This document shows, in pieces, positions 17,719 through 25,895 of a stretch of DNA of 40,205 nt. A model generated the notes under the pieces. That model ran no database searches. It saw nothing but the letters and a program-made list of their open reading frames with translations, and had not been told where the DNA came from. Within the stretch, counting starts at the first letter, position 1. Each line of letters starts with the position of its first letter. The DNA is from an uncultured Porphyromonadaceae bacterium (GTDB lineage Bacteria > Bacteroidota > Bacteroidia > Bacteroidales > Muribaculaceae), in assembly GCA_947178215.1 (NCBI GenBank), contig CAMWXJ010000022.1:1-40205 (forward strand), in the 5' to 3' direction. Both the position numbers and the translations under genes were made by a program.

Positions 17719-18225
17719 ATGAAACCCACAGGAATATTTTATGGCTCAGCCACCGGGCAGACGCGTGATGCAGCCTATAAAATCGCCGCCAATCTCGGCA
17801 TCAACCCCGCTGACGTATATAATGTGGCCGATACTGGGCCCTCGGCTGTCGGCAAATACGACAATCTGATTCTCGGCACCTCGACTTGGGGTGACGGAGA
17901 CCTCGAAGATGACTGGATGGACTTTATCGACGGTCTTGAAAGTCTTGATCTCAAAGGCAAGAAAATCGTGCTGTTCGGTTGCGGTGATGAGACCATGACT
18001 GAGACTTTCTGCAACGGCGTCGGCCTTCTCTACGATCGCCTCGCAGGCACGGGTGCGACATTTATCGGCGAAGGCTTCCCGATTGACTGTTTCTCGTTTG
18101 CTACGTCGAAGGCTGTGAAAGGGGGCAGAGCGTGTGGCCTCCTGCTCGATAACGTAAATCACGAACAGCTGACCGACACCCGCATCGGCGAGTGGACGAA
18201 GGATATAAAGCCTAAACTTGGCTGA
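17719..18225 (+). CDS. Flavodoxin
   Basis: A 168-residue long-chain flavodoxin, a soluble FMN electron carrier that can replace ferredoxin, often under iron limitation. The phosphate loop is GIFYGSATGQTRD (residues 4-16); the isoalloxazine loops are LGTSTWGDGDLEDDW and FGCGDE with NGVGLLYDRL downstream. The start is the ATG at 17719, directly before the first beta strand; upstream in-frame residues have no flavodoxin character. No clear TAnnTTTG element was found upstream; AATGTTTG at 17685-17692 is one mismatch away. A hairpin follows 37 bases after the stop. Confidence 0.93.
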   Translation: MKPTGIFYGSATGQTRDAAYKIAANLGINPADVYNVADTGPSAVGKYDNLILGTSTWGDGDLEDDWMDFIDGLESLDLKGKKIVLFGCGDETMTETFCNGVGLLYDRLAGTGATFIGEGFPIDCFSFATSKAVKGGRACGLLLDNVNHEQLTDTRIGEWTKDIKPKLG

Positions 18226-18262
18226 GAACGTCTGAGCGTGACAGAGAAAGATATATTTGTAA

Positions 18263-18297
18263 AGGCCCCTGAGCGTCTTATTCATGCTCAGGGGCCT
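18263..18297 (+). terminator. Hairpin after flavodoxin, probable terminator
   Basis: A perfect 12-bp stem, AGGCCCCTGAGC with GCTCAGGGGCCT, around an 11-base loop. It lacks a T-run on the plus side, so it may be a 3'-end stabilising hairpin rather than a classic terminator. Its core resembles the arms of the larger hairpin at 29168-29246. Confidence 0.55.
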
Positions 18298-18319
18298 GTG
18301 ATGTTCAGCGTAGGTGTAT

Positions 18320-18618
18320 AAAAAGCAAAGTCGGCGAAAGGGTGGATAACACTGCTTTCGCCGACTTCGTATGGGCCACATCAAAGGATGCGATGAAACT
18401 CCGAATGACAGGATTTGAGAGCAAAGCCGGCCTTTGTAATCCTCTGTTATTCTTCCTGAAGGAAGCGCTTGACACGCGGTCGAGCGTGAGGCCCGCCATT
18501 GGCCGACCGAGCTTGTCTCGGTATTTCATTATAATTTGATGAGTTTCCCAATCAACTTTGATGTGGTTTTGGGTTATACTCTAAGGCGACTCTCTTGTCG
18601 CCGTTGGTGTTTGCTTTG
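18320..18618 (-). ncRNA. Candidate structured non-coding RNA
   Basis: A minus-strand transcript is predicted from a near-consensus promoter (TTTG at 18653-18656, 20-base spacer, TAACTTTGC at 18624-18632) to an intrinsic terminator (13-bp stem 18328-18340 with 18355-18367, then TTTGCTTTTTA). Inside, an 11-bp long-range stem joins 18556-18566 with 18376-18386, and the next 7 bases in, 18541-18547 with 18395-18401, pair as well. The enclosed domain has local hairpins: ACCGAG/CTCGGT (18506-18522), CTTCC/GGAAG (18452-18465), and a compound one AGGATT/AATCCT with CAAAG/CTTTG (18410-18443); a GGCGAC/GTCGCC hairpin lies near the 5' end. A 74-codon frame crosses the region but would read through the terminator stem. 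It does not carry the signatures I know for tmRNA, SRP RNA or RNase P. Confidence 0.72.
18328..18367 (-). terminator. Intrinsic terminator of the candidate ncRNA
   Basis: Perfect 13-bp stem AAGTCGGCGAAAG with CTTTCGCCGACTT around a 14-base loop. On the minus strand it is followed by TGCTTTTTATAC, giving the U-rich tail. The two 3'-end hairpins here (this one and 18263-18297) face each other and separate the convergent transcripts. Confidence 0.75.
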
Positions 18619-18623
18619 ATAAC

Positions 18624-18656
18624 GCAAAGTTAAGGCTTGAGGTTCGATTTTGCAAA
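18624..18656 (-). promoter_or_regulatory. Promoter of the candidate ncRNA
   Basis: TTTG (18653-18656), a 20-base spacer and TAACTTTGC (18624-18632) on the minus strand, a full match to the Bacteroidetes -33/-7 arrangement. It sits just downstream of the purF stop and faces away from it, with no protein gene ahead for hundreds of bases. Confidence 0.72.
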
Positions 18657-18699
18657 TTTCGCGGCCAGTTTTTTTGTGAAAAACCGCGCGGGAGATACT

Positions 18700-20106
18700 T
18701 CAGTCGTGGGATGAGCCGTCAAAGCAGTGAGTGCAGATTTTGCACTTGGGCAGACCGATAGAGTTGACTACATTCTCTATAGAGGCAAATTTGAGTGACG
18801 TAACGCCGAGCTGTCGGCGTATATCCTCCACCATGCCTTCATACTCGGGTGAGCCGGTAGTAGCATATGCGTCGAGGTTGCTGTCGTGAGCGCCTTCGCG
18901 TTCCTGAATTACTCGGCGTGTAATAAGTTCCAGCTCGCTTTTTGATGCCGTGAAGTTGATAAAGCGGCAAGGATAGATGAGCGGCGGGCAGGAAATGCGT
19001 ACATGTACCTCCTTGGCACCGTCGGCGTAGAGGTCAGCCACATTGTCGCGAAGCTGAGTTCCGCGCACAATGGAATCGTCGCAGAACACGACTCTCTTGC
19101 CACGCAACAATTCGCGGTTAGGTATGAGTTTCATCTTGGCGACGAGCTCGCGGCGCTCCTGGGTGCCGGGGGTAAACGAGCGGGGCCATGTGGGGGTGTA
19201 TTTGACTATCGCACGCTTGTATGGCACTCCGAGGCCCTGGGCATAACCGAGTGCCATGCCTATGCCTGAGTCGGGGATGGCACTCACATAGTCGACCTTG
19301 GTGTCGTCGGTGGCGGCCATATCCTCTCCACATTTGTAGCGCATTTCGTCTACATTGCGGCCTTCGTATTCACATACCGGATAGCCGTAATAAGTCCAGA
19401 GGAACGCGCATATCTGCATCTCCTTTTCGGGCTTACGCAGCTGTTCGCTTCCGTTGTGGGTGAAACGCACTATCTCGCCCGGTCCGAGATTGGCCTCGAT
19501 AGAGAAGCCAAGATTGGGGAACGAGCATGTCTCGGAAGTAGCCGCAAACGCGTCATCCTTTTTGCCCAGGATTACCGGGGTACGGCCAAGACGGTCTCGG
19601 GCGGCTATGATGCTTCCGTCGTCCATAAGTATGAGCATCGAGCAAGAGCCTTTGACATGGCGATATACATTCTCAATACCGTCAACAATATCTGTGCCGT
19701 CGCTGATAAGGGCGGCAATCATCTCGGTAGGGTTGATGATGTCGTAGGAATGTTCGCAGAAGTGATGGCCTTTGGCGAGCATCTCACGTTCGAGCTCGTC
19801 GATGTTGTTGATACGTCCTACCGTAACGATGGCGAATTTGCCGAGATGGCAGTTGACGATGATGGGCTGTGCGTCGGTATCGGAGATAACGCCGATGCCG
19901 GAATTGCCCGAGAACTGGTCGAGGTCGCCCTCGAATTTGGTTCGGAAATAGGTATTCTCAATATTATGAATCTGACGGCTGAAAATGCCGTTGTCGACAG
20001 TGGCCATGCCGGCGCGCTTAGTGCCGAGGTGGCTGTTGTAGTCTACTCCATAAAAGAGCTCGTTGACGCAGTTGCTTTTTTTAGCAACTCCAAAAAAACC
20101 TCCCAT
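18700..20106 (-). CDS. Amidophosphoribosyltransferase paralogue lacking the glutaminase nucleophile
   Basis: A 468-residue PurF-family protein. The C-terminal phosphoribosyltransferase part is intact, with the PRPP loop VVFCDDSIVRGTQ (about residues 339-351). Cysteines in QICAF, YPCRF and KCKICTHC (455, 458, 461) lie where Bacillus-type PurF binds a 4Fe-4S cluster. The N-terminal Ntn-hydrolase half is altered: canonical mature PurF begins with the nucleophile Cys followed by Gly, here it is Met-Gly-Gly-Phe; the usual HRGQDAAGI is SHLGTKRAGMA, and the NGNL oxyanion segment is GRINN. So it probably cannot hydrolyse glutamine and may use ammonia or do something else. It follows purL after 113 bases that contain a hairpin. 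A canonical PurF is presumably encoded elsewhere. Confidence 0.85.
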   Translation of the reverse strand: MGGFFGVAKKSNCVNELFYGVDYNSHLGTKRAGMATVDNGIFSRQIHNIENTYFRTKFEGDLDQFSGNSGIGVISDTDAQPIIVNCHLGKFAIVTVGRINNIDELEREMLAKGHHFCEHSYDIINPTEMIAALISDGTDIVDGIENVYRHVKGSCSMLILMDDGSIIAARDRLGRTPVILGKKDDAFAATSETCSFPNLGFSIEANLGPGEIVRFTHNGSEQLRKPEKEMQICAFLWTYYGYPVCEYEGRNVDEMRYKCGEDMAATDDTKVDYVSAIPDSGIGMALGYAQGLGVPYKRAIVKYTPTWPRSFTPGTQERRELVAKMKLIPNRELLRGKRVVFCDDSIVRGTQLRDNVADLYADGAKEVHVRISCPPLIYPCRFINFTASKSELELITRRVIQEREGAHDSNLDAYATTGSPEYEGMVEDIRRQLGVTSLKFASIENVVNSIGLPKCKICTHCFDGSSHD

Positions 20107-20151
20107 TGTGTATTATTTTGTCAATGTTGGTTGTGGTTATGTAACAAAGAG

Positions 20152-20190
20152 AGCGGCCCGGCGGAAGTTGCGGGCTCCCGTCGGGCCGCT
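20152..20190 (-). terminator. Hairpin between purL and the purF paralogue
   Basis: AGCGGCCCGgCG pairs with CGtCGGGCCGCT (one G-T pair) around a central loop. On the minus strand it is followed by CTCTTTGTTAC, a weak T-rich tail. Because it lies inside a probable operon it may be a partial terminator or a processing site that lowers purF paralogue expression. No separate -7 element is seen before the purF ATG. Confidence 0.5.
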
Positions 20191-20219
20191 GCCTTGATTC
20201 GTTATGCGATATTTTCGTT

Positions 20220-23200
20220 TCAGGCTTTGGTGCGGCGTTCTATCCAGCGGCGTGCGTTGATAAATGCGTCAATCCAGGGGGTAACATCGTCGCTACGATG
20301 CTCGGAGGGATAAACGGCACACTGCCAGGGATAGATAGCGCGTTCGAGGTGGGGCATCATTGCAAGATGACGTCCGTCGGGCGAGCAGATGCCGGCCACG
20401 GCTCCACGCGATCCGTTGGGGTTGCCGGGATAGGCGGCATAGCTGTAACGGAGTGCCACATTATAGGAGCCGGCGGGGAAAGGCAGGTGGAACTTGCCTT
20501 CGCCGTGAGCCACCCAGATGCCGGCTTTCATTTCTTCAAGGCCGCGGAACATCACGCAGTTGCTGTCTTCGACGGTGACACCGAGAAATGCACTTTCAAA
20601 CTTATGGCTATCGTTATGAGCCATATATACCTGCGAGCCGGGGGTGACCTCGGTGGCGGGCTGGATGAGGCCGAGCTCAATCATGAGCTGACAGCCGTTG
20701 CACACGCCAAGGCTGAGGGTGTCGGTGCGCTTGTAGAAACGATTGAGTGTGGCACGTGCCTTGTCATTGTAGCGGAAGCCCGATGCCCAGCCTTTGGCTG
20801 AGCCGAGTACGTCGGAGTGCGAAAAGCCGCCGCAGAACACAATCATGTTTACGTCGTCGAGTGTCTCGCGCCCGCTCATGAGGTCGCTCATGTGAACGTC
20901 CTTGACGTCGAAGCCGGCGAGATAGAGCGAGAACGCCATTTCGCGGTCACCGTTGATGCCTTTTTCGCGGATAATCGCGGCGCGTATGCCCGAAGGCTGA
21001 CGGTCGCCGGGGGTGATTCCTCGTGCAGCGAATGTGCCTCGGAAGTTGCGGGGCAGACGGAAGCGAAGCGGCTGACGCTTGTAGTTTTCGAAGCGCTCGG
21101 TGGCACATTCTTTTCCGCTTTGGATGGTGTCAAGAAGGTAAGAGGGGTAGTACCACACATCGCGCATCTCGTCGATGTTGAAGGTGAGTTTGCGCTCGCC
21201 GAATGTGATGTCGAGGTCGCGGCCACTACTGGTGCGTCCTATCTCGACAACGCGTACTCCGGCGTTGCGAAGAGCGCTCAGCATACCGTTGCGGCGGCTG
21301 TTGGCTACCTGGATTACAAGTGCCGGATTCTCGGCAAAGAGAAGCTTGACAATATCGTTCTCGCCAAGTGTCTCACTCATCTCTTTAAGGTTAATGTCGA
21401 GACCGCCCACATTGTTGGGGAACACCATCTCGAAAAGAGTAGTGATGAGACCTCCGGCCGATACGTCGTGAGCCGAGATGATTACGCCGCGCTTTACAAG
21501 CGCCTGAATGGCGTTGAAAGTGGCGACAAACTGTTCGGGAGACGCAACATCGGGGCATTCGTCGCCGAGACGTCCGAGGGTCTGGGCGAGGGCCGAGCCT
21601 CCGAGCGCGAGTGGAGAGCCCGAGAAGTCGATGTAATAGAGGCGTGAACCGGCGTGACGCTCAGCCACGGGGGTGACAGTGCGACGTATGTCGCTCACCT
21701 CGCCGGCAGCCGAGATAATGACTGTGCCGGGGGCATATACCTTGTCGTCGCCGTATTTCTGGGTCATTGACAGCGAGTCCTTGCCGGTGGGGATGTTGAT
21801 GCCGAGACGGCAGGCGAAATCTGAGCAGGCCTCTACTGCACGATAGAGAGCCGCGTCCTCACCAGGATTCTTGCACGGCCACATCCAGTTGGCGCTGAGC
21901 GATATGCTCTTGATGCCGTCGGTGAGTGGAGCGCCTACGATATTGGTGAGTGCTTCGGCGATAGCTATTACAGAGCCCTTGGCCGAGTCTACGAGCGCCA
22001 CTTGAGGTGCATGTCCGATTGAGGTGGCAATGCCTTTGTGGCCCTCGAAGTCGAGCGCCACAACGCCGCAGTCGCTGACGGGGAGCTGAATGTCGCCCTG
22101 ACACTGCTGGCGGGCAATCTTGCCGGTGATAGAACGGTCGACCTTATTGGTGAGCCAGTCTTTGCAGGCCACGGCTTCAAGGCTGAATACATTGCGCACG
22201 TATTCGTGTATCTTGTCGGGGTCAGTCACTACGGGCTGATATTTTACGTCGACGGTATTGTCGGTCATCACGGTGCGGGGCGAGTTTCCGAACATATCGC
22301 CCATGGCGAGGTCGATAGGACGTGTGCCGTCGGCTTCTTCAAACACGAAGCGGTTGTCGCCCGTTGTCTGTCCTACTGTGAACATAGGTGCGCGCTCGCG
22401 ATCGGCGATAGTGCGGATGCGGTCGAGGTCGGCTTCGGCGACAACCATACCCATGCGCTCCTGGCTTTCGTTGCCGATGATTTCCTTGGCGGAAAGAGTG
22501 TCGTCGCCAATGGGGAGGGCGCTCATGTCAATTTTGCCTCCGGTTGCCTCGACAAGTTCGGAGAGGGCGTTAAGGTGACCGCCTGCGCCGTGGTCGTGAA
22601 TCGACACAATGGGGTTGTTTTCATCCTCGGCAAGTGCGCGGATGACGTTTGACACACGCTTCTGCATCTCGGGATTGGCGCGCTGAACGGCATTGAGCTC
22701 GATAGCTCCGGCATAACGGCCGGTTTCTACCGATGACACGGCTCCGCCGCCCATGCCGATACGATAGTTGTCGCCGCCCATGACTACGACAGACTGTCCC
22801 GGTTCGGGCTCGCCTTTGATGGCGTCGCGCTCGTTGGCGAAACCTACGCCGCCGGCAAGCATGATAACCTTGTCGTAGGCATAGAGACGTCCGTTCTCAT
22901 CGTGCTCGAAGGTGAGGAGCGAACCGCAGATGAGCGGCTGACCGAACTTGTTGCCGAAGTCGGAGGCGCCGTTGGAGGCCTTGATGAGAATATCTGAGGG
23001 GGTCTGGTAGAGCCACACGCGGGGATTGGTCATGAGCTCCCAACGGCGCTCGGGGTCGATACGGGGATAGGAGGTCATGTATACCGCTGTACCGGCGAGC
23101 GGAAGTGATGCTTTGCCGCCGCCGAGACGGTCGCGTATCTCACCGCCCGAACCGGTAGCTGCGCCGTTGAAAGGCTCGACGGTGGTCGGAAAGTTGTGTG

Positions 23201-23948
23201 TCTCTGCTTTGAGGGATAGGACGGTAGGTATTTTCTTTACTTTGAAATATGAGGGCTTGGTGGGATCTGATGGAGCGAACTGCTCGATTTCGGGACCCTT
23301 GACAAAAGCCACGTTGTCCTTGTAAGCAGATACAAGTGAGCCGGGATTGGTCTGTGATGTCTTTTTGATGAGCTTGAAGAGGCTCATTGGCTTCTCCTCG
23401 CCGTCAATGACGAAAGTGCCGTTGAAGATTTTGTGGCGGCAATGCTCAGAGTTCACCTGCGAGAAGCCGAACACCTCGCTGTCGGTGAGCGGTCGGCCCA
23501 ACCGTTGGCTTAGGTCGGAGAGATATTTCTCTTCTTCGGGTGAAAGCGCGAGGCCCTCTTTGAGGTTGTATTCGTGTATGTCGTCGATGTGGACAATCGG
23601 GTCAGCCTTTTTGTCAAGGGTGAAGATGTTCTCGTTGAGGCCGTAGGGATAGAATCGGCTGAGCATTTTGTCGTAGACAGGCTCCACGTCGTGACGTGTA
23701 ACAAAAAACTCCTCGATGCGACTGATGCCTTCAATACCCATGTTGCGGGTGATTTCCACGGCATTGGTGCTCCAAGGAGTAATCATTTCTTTGCGGGGGC
23801 CTATGTAGCGGCCCTTGACAACCGGAGCTGCGATGTGGCGAGCTCCGTCGAAGAGCCATGAAAGCTTTTCTATCTCAACGGGAGAGAAACTGTGGTCGGT
23901 GTCGACGGCTATCACGCGTGTCGCTCCGTGCTTAAAGAATACAACCAT
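20220..23948 (-). CDS. purL: Phosphoribosylformylglycinamidine synthase (single-chain PurL)
   Basis: A 1242-residue large-type FGAM synthase, which uses glutamine and ATP to convert FGAR to FGAM. An N-terminal PurS-like domain and linker (LSQRLGRPLTDSEVFGFSQVNSEHCRHKIFNG) precede two AIRS-like halves; motifs include LKAETHNFPT, AATGSGGEIRD, GMGGGAVSS and HDHGAGGHLN. The C-terminal class I glutaminase (about residue 975 onward) has the nucleophile in GVCNGCQ and the His in AHGEGKFHLPF; the closing MPHLER replaces the more usual MPHPER. The start matches a promoter 70-100 bases upstream, located within the end of the previous gene. The purF paralogue follows. Confidence 0.95.
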   Translation of the reverse strand: MVVFFKHGATRVIAVDTDHSFSPVEIEKLSWLFDGARHIAAPVVKGRYIGPRKEMITPWSTNAVEITRNMGIEGISRIEEFFVTRHDVEPVYDKMLSRFYPYGLNENIFTLDKKADPIVHIDDIHEYNLKEGLALSPEEEKYLSDLSQRLGRPLTDSEVFGFSQVNSEHCRHKIFNGTFVIDGEEKPMSLFKLIKKTSQTNPGSLVSAYKDNVAFVKGPEIEQFAPSDPTKPSYFKVKKIPTVLSLKAETHNFPTTVEPFNGAATGSGGEIRDRLGGGKASLPLAGTAVYMTSYPRIDPERRWELMTNPRVWLYQTPSDILIKASNGASDFGNKFGQPLICGSLLTFEHDENGRLYAYDKVIMLAGGVGFANERDAIKGEPEPGQSVVVMGGDNYRIGMGGGAVSSVETGRYAGAIELNAVQRANPEMQKRVSNVIRALAEDENNPIVSIHDHGAGGHLNALSELVEATGGKIDMSALPIGDDTLSAKEIIGNESQERMGMVVAEADLDRIRTIADRERAPMFTVGQTTGDNRFVFEEADGTRPIDLAMGDMFGNSPRTVMTDNTVDVKYQPVVTDPDKIHEYVRNVFSLEAVACKDWLTNKVDRSITGKIARQQCQGDIQLPVSDCGVVALDFEGHKGIATSIGHAPQVALVDSAKGSVIAIAEALTNIVGAPLTDGIKSISLSANWMWPCKNPGEDAALYRAVEACSDFACRLGINIPTGKDSLSMTQKYGDDKVYAPGTVIISAAGEVSDIRRTVTPVAERHAGSRLYYIDFSGSPLALGGSALAQTLGRLGDECPDVASPEQFVATFNAIQALVKRGVIISAHDVSAGGLITTLFEMVFPNNVGGLDINLKEMSETLGENDIVKLLFAENPALVIQVANSRRNGMLSALRNAGVRVVEIGRTSSGRDLDITFGERKLTFNIDEMRDVWYYPSYLLDTIQSGKECATERFENYKRQPLRFRLPRNFRGTFAARGITPGDRQPSGIRAAIIREKGINGDREMAFSLYLAGFDVKDVHMSDLMSGRETLDDVNMIVFCGGFSHSDVLGSAKGWASGFRYNDKARATLNRFYKRTDTLSLGVCNGCQLMIELGLIQPATEVTPGSQVYMAHNDSHKFESAFLGVTVEDSNCVMFRGLEEMKAGIWVAHGEGKFHLPFPAGSYNVALRYSYAAYPGNPNGSRGAVAGICSPDGRHLAMMPHLERAIYPWQCAVYPSEHRSDDVTPWIDAFINARRWIERRTKA

Positions 23949-24016
23949 ATTGAATATGATGCGGACGAATGGTAGATAAATCTTGTTTTATCGTAGAGGG
24001 GAGAATGAATGAGGCT

Positions 24017-24048
24017 GCAAAATTACGCAAAATCCTCGAATTGACAAA
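24017..24048 (-). promoter_or_regulatory. purL promoter, overlapping the end of the upstream gene
   Basis: Minus strand: TTTG (24045-24048), a 19-base spacer, then TAATTTTGC (24017-24025). A full -33/-7 match. It overlaps the last codons and stop of the membrane protein gene ending at 24023. Expected leader before the purL ATG is about 60 bases. Confidence 0.7.
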
Positions 24049-24589
24049 TCTCTTGATGATTAAGATTAATCACATCAAGAGGAACAATCACGAGTTCGGT
24101 GGTAGACAGCCTATAAATAAGGTGCGAACGACTTAGACGACGGCTTACAATTCGACTCGACGGGATGAATACCGGATCGGGGAGACGAGGCCTGATGGCG
24201 GGATACGCGCCAAGGTCGTCATCGGAATTATCAACAAATTCATCCTGAATCCAGCTTATGTACAGCGAGCCGTCGCTCCGTAGCGTTACGGTGTGGAGCA
24301 ATGTAGACCTGGCGGCTTCGGGTGACAGTGCTATCGAGAACCATACGAAACTCATCGCTACGGGCACTCCGATGAAAAGCACCATCAGTGCGACCAGGAG
24401 AAACCGCAAATCTCCCGACATTGCCGAGACCGCGACAAGCGCAGCAATAACGGCGATGCACGCGGCAGAGACTATCGCCGCCGTCCGGTCTGCGAACGCG
24501 TAACGGAAATACACCGACGGTGAAATCCGGAACGGAGCGCTCGCAGACTCGGAATCAGGTTGGGGCGAATCAGGGGAGATAGAGCTCAC
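24023..24589 (-). CDS. Hypothetical two-helix membrane protein
   Basis: A 188-residue protein I do not recognise with certainty. Residues 1-25 are Ser/Pro/acid-rich, then two hydrophobic helices (about 37-55 and 62-85), then a soluble C-terminal domain of about 100 residues (LLHTVTLRSDGSLYISWIQDEF ... IPSSRIVSRRLSRSHLIYRL) that could be a small beta-barrel, loosely like YcxB or PH-type membrane domains; this is only an impression. The start is GTG at 24589, overlapping the stop of the DUF1015 gene as GTGA, which argues that it is real and translated by coupling. The purL promoter lies at its 3' end. Confidence 0.7.
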   Translation of the reverse strand: MSSISPDSPQPDSESASAPFRISPSVYFRYAFADRTAAIVSAACIAVIAALVAVSAMSGDLRFLLVALMVLFIGVPVAMSFVWFSIALSPEAARSTLLHTVTLRSDGSLYISWIQDEFVDNSDDDLGAYPAIRPRLPDPVFIPSSRIVSRRLSRSHLIYRLSTTELVIVPLDVINLNHQEICQFEDFA

Positions 24590-25842
24590 TCAGTACAGTC
24601 GTCAAGCGAATGGATGATGAGACCCGAGCGGAGTTTAGGCTCAAACCATGTAGTCTTGGGAGGCATGATGTTGCCACTGTCGGCAATATCCATGAGCTGC
24701 TTCATCGACACGGGATAGAGAGCCAGGGCGACAGCCATTTCGCCGGAGTCGACGCGGCGTTTTAGTTCACTGAGTCCGCGGATGCCGCCGACGAAGTCGA
24801 TGCGCTTGTCGGTGCGCAGGTCGGTGATACCAAGAATGTCGCGCAGGATAAGATCGGACGAGATGGTGACATCAAGCACGCCGATGGGGTCAGCGTCGTC
24901 AAATCTGCCTTCCTTGGCGGTGAGGCTATACCAGCGTCCGTCAAGATAGAGTGAGAAGTTGTGCAGACGCTCGGGATGATATATCTCTGTGCCTTTTTCC
25001 TCAATGTCGAAGTTCTCGGCTATCTTATCGAGCAACTGCGCCGGAGTAAGCCCGTTAAGGTCGCGAATCACGCGGTTGTAGTCGATGATTTTGAGATGTG
25101 AGGACGGGAAAGCTACGGCGAGGAAGTAGTTATATTCCTCATCGCCGCGGTTGGCGGGATTGGCGGCGGCCTTTTCGGCGCCTACGAGCGCGGCGGCGGC
25201 CGAACGATGATGGCCGTCGGCGATATAGAGATATGGTATGCCGTCGAAGGCGGCGGTTATCCTGTCGGTGAGAGTGTCGTCATCTATAACCCAGAAATGG
25301 TGACCGAAACCGTCGGGAGCAACGAAATCGTAGACAGGCTCACCTTTGGTGACAGTGTCTATGACATCTTGAAGCTCTACGTTGTCGGGAAACGCGAAGA
25401 ACACCGGTTCGATGTTGGCGTTGTTGACGCGCACATGCTTCATTCGGTCCTCCTCTTTGTCGCGACGTGTGAGTTCGTGCTTCTTGATGCGCCCCTCCAT
25501 ATAATCCTGCACGTATGCAGCCACCACAATGCCATATTGGGTGCGTCCGTCCATGGTCTGGGCGTAGATGTAGTAGTGCGGCTTGTCGTCCTGTACGAGC
25601 CAGCCTTCTGCTTTGAAACGTCGGAAGTTGTCGGCGGCCTTGTTGTAGACGCGGGCGTCGTGTTCGTCGGTGCCTGGCTCGAAGTCAATTTCGGGCTTGA
25701 TGATGTGGTAGAGGCTTTTGGGATTGCCTTCTGCTTCGGCACGCGCTTCTTCCGAGTTTAGAACATCGTAAGGACGCGATGCAACCTGCTCCACGAACTC
25801 GCGTGGAGGACGGATGCCTTTGAAGGGTTTTACTTTCGCCAT
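24586..25842 (-). CDS. DUF1015 family protein
   Basis: A 418-residue protein of the DUF1015 family, soluble, no known activity. Typical motifs are the N-terminal VKPFKGIRPP, SRPYDVLNSEEA, NPKSLYHIIKPEID, the YYIYAQTM segment, LTRRDKEEDRMKHVRVNNANIEPVFFAF, and YIADGHHRSAAAAL with a conserved DGHHR that looks like a catalytic or metal site. Members are often found near serine synthesis genes; here the neighbours are purA (53 bases upstream) and the small membrane protein (4-base overlap downstream), so that clue is missing. Its position in the purA-purL stretch suggests co-transcription with purA. Confidence 0.88.
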   Translation of the reverse strand: MAKVKPFKGIRPPREFVEQVASRPYDVLNSEEARAEAEGNPKSLYHIIKPEIDFEPGTDEHDARVYNKAADNFRRFKAEGWLVQDDKPHYYIYAQTMDGRTQYGIVVAAYVQDYMEGRIKKHELTRRDKEEDRMKHVRVNNANIEPVFFAFPDNVELQDVIDTVTKGEPVYDFVAPDGFGHHFWVIDDDTLTDRITAAFDGIPYLYIADGHHRSAAAALVGAEKAAANPANRGDEEYNYFLAVAFPSSHLKIIDYNRVIRDLNGLTPAQLLDKIAENFDIEEKGTEIYHPERLHNFSLYLDGRWYSLTAKEGRFDDADPIGVLDVTISSDLILRDILGITDLRTDKRIDFVGGIRGLSELKRRVDSGEMAVALALYPVSMKQLMDIADSGNIMPPKTTWFEPKLRSGLIIHSLDDCTE

Positions 25843-25895
25843 GTCGTTGATTTGATTAGGTTTTTATGGTAGAAGGTTACGGTCGGCGACTGTCG

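Noticed and set aside
17472-17729. 85-codon minus-strand frame between purH and flavodoxin
   Set aside because: It covers the purH promoter and the flavodoxin start and has no recognisable features.
18305-18529. A 74-codon open frame on the minus strand inside the candidate RNA
   Set aside because: It would read through the 13-bp terminator stem, has no family features, and its codons follow the hairpin arms; the RNA reading explains the region better.
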